Positions 1 to 8,074 of a DNA stretch of 34,071 nucleotides are shown here, in pieces. Position numbers and translations under genes: made by a program. The notes under the pieces are model-generated. The model ran no database searches and was not told the origin of the DNA. It saw only the letters and a program-made list of their open reading frames with translations. The stretch lies in contig JAJPKH010000070.1 in NCBI GenBank assembly GCA_021323795.1, positions 1-34,071 of the forward strand, given 5' to 3'. Position 1 is the stretch's first letter, and each line of letters starts with the position of its first letter. The DNA is from Acidiferrobacteraceae bacterium (GTDB lineage Bacteria > Pseudomonadota > Gammaproteobacteria > Acidiferrobacterales > Sulfurifustaceae).

Positions 1-326
1 ATGACGAAGCTCATCGCCAAGGCGGGTGTGCCGGCGACGAGCAGCACATGCACGACGGCGGCGACGGTCCGGGGGCGCCGCAGCGGGCTGCCGGCGAGCA
101 CCGGCAGCAGTTGCATGAAGGCGCCGAGCATAACCAGGGTCAGAAAGCCGAGTGTCAGCAGGTGGGTAGCGGCGAGTAATGCCGGGCTCCAGCGCGAGCC
201 GAGCGTGGACGGGCCGCCGACCAACAGCACGATCGCCGCGGCGGCGCCAAAAACGGGTGCGGTAAGAAAGAAGCGCAACGGAACGTGGAAGGGCGGCGCT
301 TGATCCAGCCGCAAGCCGGCGTTCAT
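1..326 (-). CDS. Integral membrane protein, N-terminal part (cut by window edge)
   Basis: The reading frame from the ATG at 326 is open to the window edge (108 codons visible). About three hydrophobic segments can be seen: around residues 19-40, 48-75 and 85-108. The second contains THLLTLGFLTLVMLGAF followed by QLLPV. A histidine at the start of a helix and a GAxxQLLPV turn recall heme-copper-oxidase subunit I-like or NnrS-like membrane proteins, which are often found beside DUF2249 and hemerythrin genes in denitrifiers; that assignment is family recollection. The start overlaps the stop of the DUF2249 gene by four bases (ATGA), so it is probably translated by coupling at the end of the bzdV-dch-had-oah-gcdH unit. 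No role in aromatic degradation can be shown. Gene reality is fairly sure, family uncertain. Confidence 0.6.
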   Translation of the reverse strand, partial: MNAGLRLDQAPPFHVPLRFFLTAPVFGAAAAIVLLVGGPSTLGSRWSPALLAATHLLTLGFLTLVMLGAFMQLLPVLAGSPLRRPRTVAAVVHVLLVAGTPALAMSFV

Positions 327-577
327 TTCGCCGCCGCCGGATCACGCGCGTCACCGGCGGCCGTGTGCCAGATGACGATTTCGTACTCGGTCACGCGACC
401 GCGCTGCGTGTCCCAACTGAATCCGTGCTCTTGCAGCCACGGATAAAGGAGCAACGGCTCGCGGTGATGCAGCACCCGCAGGCGGTCGCCGGGAGCGAGC
501 GTTTCGAGCGCGGCCAGGACGCGCTCCAGCGGTTCGCACGGCGGCAGATCGCTGACGTCGAGCACGTGTTCGTTCAT
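323..577 (-). CDS. DUF2249 domain protein, small TusA-like fold
   Basis: An 84-residue protein. The N-terminal stretch DVSDLPPCEPLERVL fits the DUF2249 signature (D-x-R/S-x-L-P-P-x-E-P). The family has a SirA/TusA-like fold; the Cys of PCEPL sits near the place of the TusA active cysteine, but a sulfur-transfer role is not established. The C-terminal half (WLQEHGFSW, then YEIVIWH) is the usual ending. The start overlaps the hemerythrin stop by four bases and its own stop overlaps the next start by four bases, so it is the middle of a coupled hemerythrin-DUF2249-membrane protein trio. Such trios occur near nitric oxide and oxygen metabolism genes in denitrifiers. Its function is unknown. Confidence 0.75.
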   Translation of the reverse strand: MNEHVLDVSDLPPCEPLERVLAALETLAPGDRLRVLHHREPLLLYPWLQEHGFSWDTQRGRVTEYEIVIWHTAAGDARDPAAAK

Positions 578-1041
578 GATCCGCCGACGCCGTTGGCCTC
601 GAGCTCCGCGATCAGTGCGTTTTTCTCCGGCGTCAGGGCTTGCTCCATCATCGGATAGAGCATGTTTTCCTCCTTGACGTTGTGCTGTTGCAGAAGCATG
701 AGCAAGGTCTCCGCGAGACCGAGATATTGCTTCGCCTCGCGCCGCTCGAGTGCGGCCTGCATCTTGTCGAAAAGCTCGCGCATCATTTGGTGTTCGGTCC
801 GCATAACCTCGGTCGGACCGGAGCGCATGCCGGTCTTGTCCTCGAACTTCGGGAACAACAGCTTTTCCTCGACGGACAAATGGCGCTCGGTTGTTTCGCG
901 AAAGCGCGCGAAGCCGGTCGCCGCCGCGGCGAAATCGTCGCGCGCCACGGCGGCCTCGGTGTCGGCGAACAGCCGGTCGCAGTACTGATGATCGTGCGTG
1001 AGCATTTCCTGTAATGAATCAAATTTCATATCGGTACCCAT
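574..1041 (-). CDS. Hemerythrin HHE-domain protein
   Basis: A 155-residue four-helix-bundle protein with the diiron ligand pattern of bacterial hemerythrins: H16-x-H18 in the first helix, H54-xxx-E58, H84 and H120-xxx-E124. It should bind two irons and could bind O2 or NO, or serve repair or sensing. The ATG at 1041 shares one base with the gcdH stop (TAATG), pointing to translational coupling. A second in-frame ATG lies at 1029, and neither has a clear Shine-Dalgarno. Placement directly behind an oxygen-sensitive ring-reduction operon suggests oxygen or NO handling, which is inference. A second hemerythrin gene lies at the far end of the window, behind boxA. Confidence 0.85.
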   Translation of the reverse strand: MGTDMKFDSLQEMLTHDHQYCDRLFADTEAAVARDDFAAAATGFARFRETTERHLSVEEKLLFPKFEDKTGMRSGPTEVMRTEHQMMRELFDKMQAALERREAKQYLGLAETLLMLLQQHNVKEENMLYPMMEQALTPEKNALIAELEANGVGGS

Positions 1042-2270
1042 TACCCCGTAAACGCCGCTATCCCCGTCATCGCCCGTCCCAAAATCAACGCATGCACATC
1101 GTGCGTCCCCTCATACGTATTCACCACCTCGAGATTCACCAGATGGCGGATCACCCCGAACTCATCGGAAATCCCATTGCCCCCGTGCATGTCGCGCGCG
1201 AGGCGCGCGATCTCGAGCGCCTTGCCGCAGGAGTTGCGTTTCAGGAGGGAGGTGATCTCCGGCGCCGCCTTGCCTTGATCCTTCAGACGCCCCAGGCGCA
1301 GGCACCCTTGAAGCCCGAGGGTGATCTCCGTCTGCATATCCGCGAGCTTCTTCTGGATCAGCTGATTCGCCGCGAGCGGGCGGCCGAACTGCGTGCGCTC
1401 CAAGGTATAGCGCCGCGCCGCGTGCCAGCAGAACTCCGCCGCCCCGAGCGCCCCCCAGGCAATCCCATAGCGCGCGGCATTCAGGCAAGTGAAGGGACCT
1501 TTGAGCCCCGAGACCCCCGGGAGCTCGTTCTCCGAGGGCACGAACACCTGATCCATCACGATCTCCCCGGTAATCGAGGTCCGCAGGCCCACCTTCCCAT
1601 GAATGGCCGGGGCCGAGAGCCCCTTCATGCCTTTCTCCAGGAGATACCCCCGGATCACCCCTTCCTCGTTCTTGGCCCACACGAGAAAGACATCCGCGAT
1701 CGGGGAGTTGCTGATCCACATCTTCGCGCCCGAGAGCGTGAACCCCCCGGGGGCCCGCCGGGCCCGGGTCTCCATCCCGCCCGGATCCGACCCGTGGTTC
1801 GGCTCGGTCAACCCGAAGCAGCCGATCAACTCCCCCCGGGCGAGCTTCGGGAGGTATTTCTCCTTCTGCGCGTCGCTCCCGAACTCATAGATCGGGAGCA
1901 TGACGAGGGAGCTCTGCACGCTCATCATCGAGCGATAGCCCGAGTCCACCCGCTCGATCTCGCGGGCAATCAACCCGTAGCAGACATAGTTCAGCCCCGC
2001 CCCCCCGTACGCCGGGGGCAGCGTCGGCCCGAGTAACCCGATCTCCCCCATTTCGCGAAAGATCGCGGGATCGGTGCGCTCGTGGCGAAACGCCTCGAGC
2101 ACCCGGGGCATGAGGCTCCCCGCGCAGTACGCCTGCGCGGCGTCGCGGATCAGGCGCTCGTCTTCGCTCAGTTGTTCTTCGAGGAGGAAGGGGTCGGACC
2201 AGTTGAACGTCGGAGCGGATCGTTTCGCCCGCGCACCCGTGTCGACTTCGTGGTTTCCGAATAGAGTCAT
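1041..2270 (-). CDS. gcdH: Glutaryl-CoA dehydrogenase (acyl-CoA dehydrogenase family)
   Basis: A 409-residue FAD enzyme that oxidises and decarboxylates glutaryl-CoA to crotonyl-CoA, the last special step of the lower benzoyl-CoA pathway, in the cytoplasm. Family marks are [17 protein letters not shown] and [12 protein letters not shown] (flavin and substrate loops), then [18 protein letters not shown] and a C-terminal [16 protein letters not shown] carrying the catalytic glutamate. [11 protein letters not shown] and YEGTHD are typical of glutaryl-CoA dehydrogenases rather than short-chain acyl-CoA dehydrogenases. The frame stays open upstream to 2516, but that stretch lies inside oah and looks non-protein-like. 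The ATG at 2270 overlaps the oah stop (ATGA) and gives the usual family length. The hemerythrin start follows with a one-base overlap. Confidence 0.93.
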   Translation of the reverse strand: MTLFGNHEVDTGARAKRSAPTFNWSDPFLLEEQLSEDERLIRDAAQAYCAGSLMPRVLEAFRHERTDPAIFREMGEIGLLGPTLPPAYGGAGLNYVCYGLIAREIERVDSGYRSMMSVQSSLVMLPIYEFGSDAQKEKYLPKLARGELIGCFGLTEPNHGSDPGGMETRARRAPGGFTLSGAKMWISNSPIADVFLVWAKNEEGVIRGYLLEKGMKGLSAPAIHGKVGLRTSITGEIVMDQVFVPSENELPGVSGLKGPFTCLNAARYGIAWGALGAAEFCWHAARRYTLERTQFGRPLAANQLIQKKLADMQTEITLGLQGCLRLGRLKDQGKAAPEITSLLKRNSCGKALEIARLARDMHGGNGISDEFGVIRHLVNLEVVNTYEGTHDVHALILGRAMTGIAAFTG

Positions 2271-3394
2271 TTGGGTTTCGCCATCACTTGTTCGGCGAAC
2301 GTGTCGTCGAATAGCGCCCCTTGAGCGACGAGCTGGCGATACTTGACGAAATCGATCACGTCCTTGCCGGTTTCTTTCTTTGACGCGAAGGCATTGAAGC
2401 CGAGCCAAGCCTCGTGATTCATATTGGCGGCGAGCCAATGACGGTTGGCGAGCTTCATCTGGTCCCAGAAAAATTTCTTCTTGGCGCGGATGCCGTCGAT
2501 CGACTTCATCAGGCAATGCGGGAACAGATTGGTGAACTTCCAGATAATGGCGTTCACTTCCTTGTCCAACAGTTCGAAGTCGATCTGGGACTGCGCCATC
2601 AGTTCCTTCGCCTTGATTGCCTGGTCTTTTCCCACCGGCTCGCCATAGACGATTTCACCGTCGGCCACGTACGTGTCGGTGCGCACGAGCGGGTTACGAA
2701 TCCAGCGCTCGTCGTTTTTTAATACCGGAACCGCCGCCGTAATGAGGCCCTTGGCCTTCATTTTGTACGCGCTCCACGTTTCGCACGAGATGCAGTTGTA
2801 CATGGCGTCTTCGAGGGACAAGAACCACGGAAGAAAATCGGTCGATCCGCCGTCCGGCGCCGAGCCGTGCTTGGGACCGGCTTGGCCATAGACGGCGAGA
2901 TCGGAGGAGATCGTCAGATCGGTCGCCATGCCGATCTCCTGGCCGCCGGCGACGCGCATGCCGTTGACGCGGCAGATCACGGGTTTTTTGCAGTTCAGGA
3001 TGCCGTCCACCATGGCGTTGAACAAATCCATGTACTCGCCGTATTCGTTCGGGCGGCGCGAATAGTAAGCCGCATATTCGGCGGTGTTGCCGCCGGTGCA
3101 AAACGCCTTGTCGCCGACCGCGGTGAACACGACCGCCACGATGCGGCGATCGGAGGACGCTTTTTGAAAACCGGCGATCACGCCCTTTACCATTTCGGTG
3201 GTATACGAATTGTACTGCGCCGGGTTGTTCAACCAGATCCAGGCGGAATAGAGTCCCTCGGCCTCCCGGCCGCCGGCGTCGACGATCGGGCGCTCCTCAT
3301 AAATGACGCCCGGCGCTTCGCGGCGGAAATGACCGTCGTCGAGAAGCTGATGGTTTTTCAGCTTGTCGTCGCGGCGTAACCAATTCATAGCCAT
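2267..3394 (-). CDS. oah: 6-oxocyclohex-1-ene-1-carbonyl-CoA hydrolase (ring opening)
   Basis: A 375-residue crotonase-superfamily enzyme (Oah/BamA/BzdY). It adds two waters to 6-oxocyclohex-1-ene-1-carbonyl-CoA and opens the ring to 3-hydroxypimelyl-CoA. The family is recognised by [20 protein letters not shown], by [17 protein letters not shown] (oxyanion-hole region) and by [20 protein letters not shown], a run highly specific to Oah. The length matches the family. An AGGAG sits nine bases before the ATG at 3394, which therefore beats the second ATG two codons on. The gene is separated from had by 30 bases, and its stop overlaps the gcdH start. Confidence 0.96.
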   Translation of the reverse strand: MAMNWLRRDDKLKNHQLLDDGHFRREAPGVIYEERPIVDAGGREAEGLYSAWIWLNNPAQYNSYTTEMVKGVIAGFQKASSDRRIVAVVFTAVGDKAFCTGGNTAEYAAYYSRRPNEYGEYMDLFNAMVDGILNCKKPVICRVNGMRVAGGQEIGMATDLTISSDLAVYGQAGPKHGSAPDGGSTDFLPWFLSLEDAMYNCISCETWSAYKMKAKGLITAAVPVLKNDERWIRNPLVRTDTYVADGEIVYGEPVGKDQAIKAKELMAQSQIDFELLDKEVNAIIWKFTNLFPHCLMKSIDGIRAKKKFFWDQMKLANRHWLAANMNHEAWLGFNAFASKKETGKDVIDFVKYRQLVAQGALFDDTFAEQVMAKPK

Positions 3395-3424
3395 TGTTGT
3401 CTCTCCTGATTGCGTTGCGTTCGC

Positions 3425-4492
3425 TCAGAAATCCGGTGTCAGCACCACGCGTTTCTTAAGCGCGCCGTGATGCGCGTCCTCGAAGACGCGTTGAATCTCG
3501 CGCATGGGCAGGACCTCGACGAAGGGTTCCAGCGCGATCTTCCCGTTCACGCACATTGCCAATACCTCCGGATAGGCGGAGGGCGGGCAACCCCACGTGC
3601 CGATCAGTTCCGCGTCGAAAGCCATGAGCTTGGAGAGCATGTAGGACGTCTCGTCGGTGCCGAAACCGACCACGACCAGCGTGCCGACGAAGGAGAGCAG
3701 CGCCAGCGCCAGCTCCTGTCCGGGCTTGGTGCCCGTGACCTCGAAAATTTTCCAGCCGTAGTTGGCCGGCAGACGGTTTTCCTTGCAATAACTCTTGAAC
3801 AGCTCTTTCACTTCCTTCGGGTTTTTGCCCTTGGGGTTGATTGTGAAATCGGCCCCGTAGCCTTGCATGAAGCGCAGCTTCTCGTCGTTGATGTCGATGC
3901 CGATCACCGCCTTGGCGCCCATGCCTTTTGCGACCTGAGTCATGAAACCGCCGACGCCGCCGGCGGCGCCGATGACGATGACGAGATCGCCGGGCTTCAC
4001 GCGGGCGCGCCGCGCCGCTTGATAAGGTGTGGTGACGGCGTCGGCGATCACCGCCAGATGTTCTAGGCGCATGCCCTTGCGATCGCCGACGGCGCACAAG
4101 TCCCGCGCCGGCGCCGGAATGTGGCTCGCGAACCCGCCGTAGATGCCCATCGAGTTGCCCGGCATTTTCTGGTTGAGGCAACGGTTCGGCCGGCCCATGC
4201 GGCAGATGTCGCAATCGTTGCAAGGCAGCACCGCCGGTACGATGACTTCTTTCCCGCGCAACGCGGAGTCGCCGGCCACGACGACGCCGACGATTTCATG
4301 GCCGAGGATGAGCGGCGGTTTTTGAATCGTCGGCACGCCCATGTAGAAATAGGAGAGATCCGTATGGCAGACGCCGCAGCCTTTGATCTCGACCAGCACT
4401 TCGCCCGGCTGGAGCGCCGGCATCGGAATTTCGGCGCGCACCAGTTTGCCGGGTGCGGCCATCTGCCAGGCTTGAATGGTTTGCGGAATCAT
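3425..4492 (-). CDS. had: 6-hydroxycyclohex-1-ene-1-carbonyl-CoA dehydrogenase
   Basis: A 355-residue zinc-dependent medium-chain dehydrogenase (Had/BzdX) that oxidises 6-hydroxycyclohex-1-ene-1-carbonyl-CoA with NAD. Visible are the catalytic zinc region GCGVCHTD (Cys39) and GHE (His65-Glu66), four structural-zinc cysteines at 91, 94, 97 and 105, and a Rossmann loop GAAGGVGGF. Position between dch and oah fits the pathway order. The frame is open back to 4768, but that part lies inside dch. Two starts are possible: ATG 4510, overlapping the dch stop by four bases, and ATG 4492. The second has AGGAG six bases upstream and begins at the natural N-terminus MIPQTIQAW, so it is preferred. Confidence 0.94.
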   Translation of the reverse strand: MIPQTIQAWQMAAPGKLVRAEIPMPALQPGEVLVEIKGCGVCHTDLSYFYMGVPTIQKPPLILGHEIVGVVVAGDSALRGKEVIVPAVLPCNDCDICRMGRPNRCLNQKMPGNSMGIYGGFASHIPAPARDLCAVGDRKGMRLEHLAVIADAVTTPYQAARRARVKPGDLVIVIGAAGGVGGFMTQVAKGMGAKAVIGIDINDEKLRFMQGYGADFTINPKGKNPKEVKELFKSYCKENRLPANYGWKIFEVTGTKPGQELALALLSFVGTLVVVGFGTDETSYMLSKLMAFDAELIGTWGCPPSAYPEVLAMCVNGKIALEPFVEVLPMREIQRVFEDAHHGALKKRVVLTPDF

Positions 4493-4506
4493 TTGCGCTC
4501 CTACTG

Positions 4507-5280
4507 TCATCGGTTTTTCCACACGGGTTTGCGCTTCTGTAGGAAGGAGGTCAGCCCCTCCCGGGCGTCTTCGGTCGCCATCAGCTCTTGCAGATAAATC
4601 CGGTCGGCGCGCGCGAGCCCATCGAGGAACGGCCGGCCCTGCGCCTCGCGCAGCGCCTTCTTGGTCAGGATCAGCACCGTCCGCGACAACGCAAGAAACC
4701 GATTCACGTACGCGCGCGTCTCCGCGGCGAAATTTTCCTGGGGAAATACTTTGGTGACGAGTCCGCACTGCAAGGCTTCGTCGGCGCTCAGGCTTTCGCC
4801 GCCGAGCACCAGCTCATACGCCTTGCCGCGGGCAATGAGTTTGGGTAGCAGCGCCGCCGCGACGGGCGGAAATACGCCGAGCTTGATTTCCGGCTGGCCG
4901 ATCTTCGCGTGGCTCGCCGCAATCACCATGTCGCAGCTGATGGCGAGCTCGCCGCCGCCGCCGAGCGCCACGCCGTTCAAGGCGGCGATCGTCGGGATGG
5001 GCATCTCGTCCACGCGGCGGAAAATGCCACTGAACGTATGAATCATGCGTTCCACTTTGTCCGGCGTGTGATCGGCGACTTCCACGCCCGCCGAAAACGC
5101 CTTCGTGCTGCTGCCGGTGATAAGGAGCGCTTTCGCCTCGTGATCCGCCGCGGCCGCTTCGAGCGCTTTTTGAAGCTCCTCCATCGCGGCGATATCGAGC
5201 ACGTTGTAAGGCGGCTTATTAATAGTGAGCGTGATCAAGCCGGCGTCGCTGCTATAGGTAATGAGCTTGTCGTTCGCCAT
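4507..5280 (-). CDS. dch: Cyclohexa-1,5-diene-1-carbonyl-CoA hydratase
   Basis: A 257-residue crotonase-family hydratase (Dch/BzdW). It adds water to the dienoyl-CoA made by benzoyl-CoA reductase, giving 6-hydroxycyclohex-1-ene-1-carbonyl-CoA. Visible are the N-terminal INKPPYNVLDI, the oxyanion-hole segment FSAGVEVADH and the second signature LNGVALGGGGELAISCD, then GQPEIKLGVFPP. Length and motifs are typical. The start has AGGAG six bases upstream, and that Shine-Dalgarno overlaps the TAG of bzdV eight bases away, so the two genes are coupled. Downstream it abuts had. The order bzdV-dch-had-oah equals bzdVWXY of Azoarcus, as recalled. Confidence 0.95.
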   Translation of the reverse strand: MANDKLITYSSDAGLITLTINKPPYNVLDIAAMEELQKALEAAAADHEAKALLITGSSTKAFSAGVEVADHTPDKVERMIHTFSGIFRRVDEMPIPTIAALNGVALGGGGELAISCDMVIAASHAKIGQPEIKLGVFPPVAAALLPKLIARGKAYELVLGGESLSADEALQCGLVTKVFPQENFAAETRAYVNRFLALSRTVLILTKKALREAQGRPFLDGLARADRIYLQELMATEDAREGLTSFLQKRKPVWKNR

Positions 5281-5288
5281 GGTCGCTC

Positions 5289-7820
5289 CTAAAACAAGTC
5301 GTCCAGCTCGCTCGATCCGCCGCCCGGCATCTTACCGTACTGCTGCAAGTAGGCCTGGATCAGCTGGCTCTCGCGCTGGGTGTACATCGGCGCTTCTTCG
5401 TAGACGAAGTGCTTGGCCGCCTGATTTTTGCCCAACTGTTCCACCAGCCCGGCGCGAATATTTTCCGTTCCCTTGATCATCAGGACGTTCTTGTCCGCAT
5501 CGAGCAACTGGAACACCCCGGCCGCCGCGGTGACGGCGGCGACGGTGGAATCGGTGAAATCGAGCCACGCCTCGGGCGGCAACACCATGTCCTGGATTTT
5601 CGCCGCGAGGTTGCACTTGAGGCAGCGGCTCGCCTCGAAGCGGGCCATCGCGTCGTCGTAACCTTTTTCGATCTCGTCCCAATTGGCGCGCGCGCCCGGC
5701 GCGAGCATGATCGGATGAACCTTGCGGCGCTGATTGAAACCGTCCTCGCGGCCGATGTGCGGGTCGGTGTCCCAGTCATCCGGCAGGAGCTTCTCCTCGA
5801 TGTCGCCGTCGCCGCCGAGCTGCCTGTCGATCGCCGCCGCCGCGATGCGTCCTTGGGCCACCGCGTCGATCAACGTCGCCGGTCCGAGCACGCAGTCGCC
5901 GCCGGCGTACACGCCGGGGCGACTGGTGAGCAGGGAATCCTCGCGTACGGTGATGCGACCGCGGGCGTCCGTCTGTACGCCGAAGCCCGCGAATTTTTTC
6001 GGATGCTGGCCGACCGCGGCGATGACGAGATCCACCTCCTCGGTGAACTCGCTGTCGGGCACCTCGATCGGCCGGCGGCGGCCGGAGGCATCCGCTTCGC
6101 CGAGCTGCATCTTGGCGTAGGTGATTTTCAATCTCGACGTGCCCGCGGGATTCGCCTCGATCTTCTTCGGCGCGAGGAGAAAGCGCAGGTTGACGCCTTC
6201 ATCGATGCAACCCTGGATCTCTTCTTCCCGCGCCGGCATTTCGCCGCGGGTGCGCCGGTAAATCATGTCGACGACGTCGGCGCCGAGGCGGCGCGAGGAG
6301 CGCGCATTGTCGGTGGCGACGTTGCCGCCGCCGATTACGGCGACGTGCTTGCCGGTGGAGACGCCGGCGCCGGGCGTATTGACGAGCCGCATGGTGGCGG
6401 CGCGCAGGTAAGTCGGGCTGTCGAGAACTTGCGGAAGATCATCGCCCGGCACGCCGAGCTTGTCGCCGTCCTCGCAACCGGTGCCGATGAACACGGCCTC
6501 GAAGCCCTGCGCGAACAGGTCGTCGAGACTTTCGACGCGCGCACCGAAGCGAAATTCGACGCCGAGCTTTTGCACTTCGCCGACTTCGCGGTCGATTACC
6601 GCGATCGGCACGCGATAAGAGGGAATGCCGTAGCGCGCCATGCCGCCCGCCGCCGCTTGGGCGTCGAAGACGGTGACCGCGTGGCCTTTCTTCGCGAGGT
6701 AGTAGGCGACGGTCAATCCGGCCGGGCCCGCGCCGATGACGGCGGCTTTCTTGCCGGTTGGGGGCAGCTGTTTCGAATGGGCGCGCCATAGGCCGGTGTC
6801 GTTGTCGTCGGCGACGCGCTTGAGCGTGCGTATCGATAAAGGATCGTCGAGCATACCGCGACGGCAAGCCGACTCGCACATGGCGAAACACGCGCGTCCG
6901 AGAATGCCCGGAAAGGGCAGCTTCTCGCGCACCACGGCGGTCGCCTCGCCGTACTTTCCTTCCGCCGCGAGCTGCACGTAGCGCGGCACATCAATGCCGG
7001 CCGGACAGGCGGCTTTACACGGAACTTGCGTTTGTTCGAGTCGCGCCGGATCGAGAGTGCGATCGATCAGCGCGCCGGTGGGGCAGACCGCAACGCATGC
7101 CCCGCAGAACTTGCAACCCGATTCGATCAACGTCGGGTTGATGGTGCCGACCCAGGTGCGGCCGCCGGTGTTCTTAATCTCCAGACAACCGACGCCGCGC
7201 ACGTCGTTGCAGGCGACGAGGCAGCGCCGGCAGTCGATGCACAAGTTGTAATCGCGATCGTAGAACGGCTCGTTCTTGATCACCGGCAGTTTCACGTGCT
7301 TGTACGCCGGCGTGGTGTTGGGTATGCCGATGTAGTCGGACACCTTGCGCAGCTCGCAGTGGTTGAAGATCGCGCAGCAGCGCTGTTCGGGCGCATTGCC
7401 GTACGAGCACTGGGTGCGGCTGCAACCGTCGCGCTGCGGGCACGTGAGGCAAACGTGCGGATGATTGCCGAGGATCGCGCCGATGCGTTCGCTACGGCGC
7501 TTGTCGATGGCGGGCGAGCGCGTCACCACGCTCATGCCGTTCGCGACCGCCACCGCGCAGGACTTCACCAGGCCGCCGACGCCGGCGATCTCAACGACGC
7601 ACACATCGCAGCCGCTGTCGCCGGTGCAGGCCGGCGGCAAGTCGGGATGCGCGCAAAGTGCCGGGACATATATGTTCGCCGCCGTCGCGGCGGCGAGCAC
7701 CGACACGCCGGGAGGGGCGCTGACGGGTTTGCCGTCGATGGTGAGCTGCACCCGCGGCCCGGGCGCTGCCTCGCCGTGCGGCTGTTTCCACCATGTAACG
7801 GCGGGTGGGGACACTCCCAT
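5289..7820 (-). CDS. bzdV: NAD(P)H:ferredoxin oxidoreductase BzdV-type, multi-cluster flavoprotein
   Basis: An 843-residue soluble iron-sulfur flavoprotein that probably feeds reduced ferredoxin to benzoyl-CoA reductase. Domains in order: NuoG-like [2Fe-2S] domain (Cys56, 71, 74, 88); His-Cys3-type [4Fe-4S] region (H120/H122, C124, C127, C133); two ferredoxin [4Fe-4S] motifs (C194/197/200/204 and C236/239/242/246); a GltD/NfnB-like part with CKAACP at 268-273, FAD loop GAGPAG 363-368, nucleotide loop GGGN 497-500, FAD site GGD 640-642 and RCLKC 732-736. Residues 768-843 form an extra tail resembling a degenerate GIY-YIG domain. ATG 7820 has GAGGAG eight bases upstream; the GTG at 7856 has no Shine-Dalgarno. 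The product ends in acidic residues plus LF. It heads the leftward operon behind an FNR-type site. Whether NADPH or NADH is the donor cannot be seen. Confidence 0.88.
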   Translation of the reverse strand: MGVSPPAVTWWKQPHGEAAPGPRVQLTIDGKPVSAPPGVSVLAAATAANIYVPALCAHPDLPPACTGDSGCDVCVVEIAGVGGLVKSCAVAVANGMSVVTRSPAIDKRRSERIGAILGNHPHVCLTCPQRDGCSRTQCSYGNAPEQRCCAIFNHCELRKVSDYIGIPNTTPAYKHVKLPVIKNEPFYDRDYNLCIDCRRCLVACNDVRGVGCLEIKNTGGRTWVGTINPTLIESGCKFCGACVAVCPTGALIDRTLDPARLEQTQVPCKAACPAGIDVPRYVQLAAEGKYGEATAVVREKLPFPGILGRACFAMCESACRRGMLDDPLSIRTLKRVADDNDTGLWRAHSKQLPPTGKKAAVIGAGPAGLTVAYYLAKKGHAVTVFDAQAAAGGMARYGIPSYRVPIAVIDREVGEVQKLGVEFRFGARVESLDDLFAQGFEAVFIGTGCEDGDKLGVPGDDLPQVLDSPTYLRAATMRLVNTPGAGVSTGKHVAVIGGGNVATDNARSSRRLGADVVDMIYRRTRGEMPAREEEIQGCIDEGVNLRFLLAPKKIEANPAGTSRLKITYAKMQLGEADASGRRRPIEVPDSEFTEEVDLVIAAVGQHPKKFAGFGVQTDARGRITVREDSLLTSRPGVYAGGDCVLGPATLIDAVAQGRIAAAAIDRQLGGDGDIEEKLLPDDWDTDPHIGREDGFNQRRKVHPIMLAPGARANWDEIEKGYDDAMARFEASRCLKCNLAAKIQDMVLPPEAWLDFTDSTVAAVTAAAGVFQLLDADKNVLMIKGTENIRAGLVEQLGKNQAAKHFVYEEAPMYTQRESQLIQAYLQQYGKMPGGGSSELDDLF

Positions 7821-7874
7821 GCGTGGTTCTCCTCGACTCAGTCCCGGCGCAACCACCGGGGTTCAGGCGGGGGA

Positions 7875-7888
7875 TGCACAATAATGCA
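7875..7888 (-). promoter_or_regulatory. BzdR/BoxR-type operator upstream of bzdV
   Basis: TGCA at 7875-7878 and 7885-7888 are separated by six bases. Read on the minus strand it is TGCATTATTGTGCA, sharing TGCATTATNNTGCA with the operators at 8061 and 28115. It lies at about +11 to +24 of the predicted leftward transcript, a place suited to repression. Confidence 0.72.
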
Positions 7889-7905
7889 TGCCACCAACGC
7901 AAAGG

Positions 7906-7911
7906 AGTGTA
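7906..7911 (-). promoter_or_regulatory. Predicted -10 element of the bzdV promoter
   Basis: On the minus strand this reads TACACT (TAnnnT). Counting seven bases on puts the start near 7899, exactly 41.5 bases from the centre of the FNR-type site at 7934-7947. No -35 hexamer is needed at a class II FNR promoter. Confidence 0.5.
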
Positions 7912-7933
7912 TGCGAGATTTTCTGCCTGCTAT

Positions 7934-7947
7934 TTGACCTACATCAA
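7934..7947. promoter_or_regulatory. FNR/AcpR-type site for the bzdV promoter
   Basis: TTGAC-CTAC-ATCAA matches the FNR consensus TTGAT-N4-ATCAA with one mismatch. Its centre (7940.5) is at -41.5 of the predicted leftward start, the class II activator position. Confidence 0.65.
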
Positions 7948-8012
7948 GTTGAGACCGAAAAACACGTGCTTCAATAAGCCGTGATAGCTAGGAAGAAAAA
8001 GTGTGATAGTTC

Positions 8013-8026
8013 TTGATTTGGGTCAA
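8013..8026. promoter_or_regulatory. FNR/AcpR-type site for the bzdN promoter
   Basis: TTGAT-TTGG-GTCAA matches TTGAT-N4-ATCAA with one mismatch. Its centre (8019.5) is at -41.5 of the start predicted from TACCAT at 8049-8054. This should restrict reductase expression to anoxic conditions. Confidence 0.7.
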
Positions 8027-8048
8027 ATCGCGATGCGGAGTAGTTCTC

Positions 8049-8054
8049 TACCAT
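8049..8054 (+). promoter_or_regulatory. Predicted -10 element of the bzdN promoter
   Basis: TACCAT has the TAnnnT form and puts the start near 8061, which is also the first base of the downstream operator. CATGAT at 8052-8057 is an alternative. Confidence 0.5.
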
Positions 8055-8060
8055 GATACA

Positions 8061-8074
8061 TGCATTATCCTGCA
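8061..8074 (+). promoter_or_regulatory. BzdR/BoxR-type operator at the bzdN start site
   Basis: TGCATTATCCTGCA is TGCA-N6-TGCA and sits inside a longer inverted repeat ACATGCA/TGCATGT (8058-8077). It covers the predicted transcription start, so a bound repressor would block initiation. It shares its core with the sites at 7875 and 28115. Confidence 0.77.

Noticed and set aside
1-303. A plus-strand frame of 100 codons at the window start
   Set aside because: Rich in Ser, Arg and Thr with no motif, while the minus strand reads as a hydrophobic membrane protein coupled to the DUF2249 gene.
2271-2516. Extra 82 codons at the N-terminus of gcdH
   Set aside because: The stretch lies inside oah and is Arg-rich; ATG 2270 gives the normal family N-terminus and overlaps the oah stop.
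4493-4768. N-terminal extension of had
   Set aside because: It overlaps dch and is not dehydrogenase-like; AGGAG is correctly placed for ATG 4492.
5409-6791. A 460-codon plus-strand frame opposite bzdV
   Set aside because: Shadow; all iron-sulfur and flavin motifs read on the other strand.
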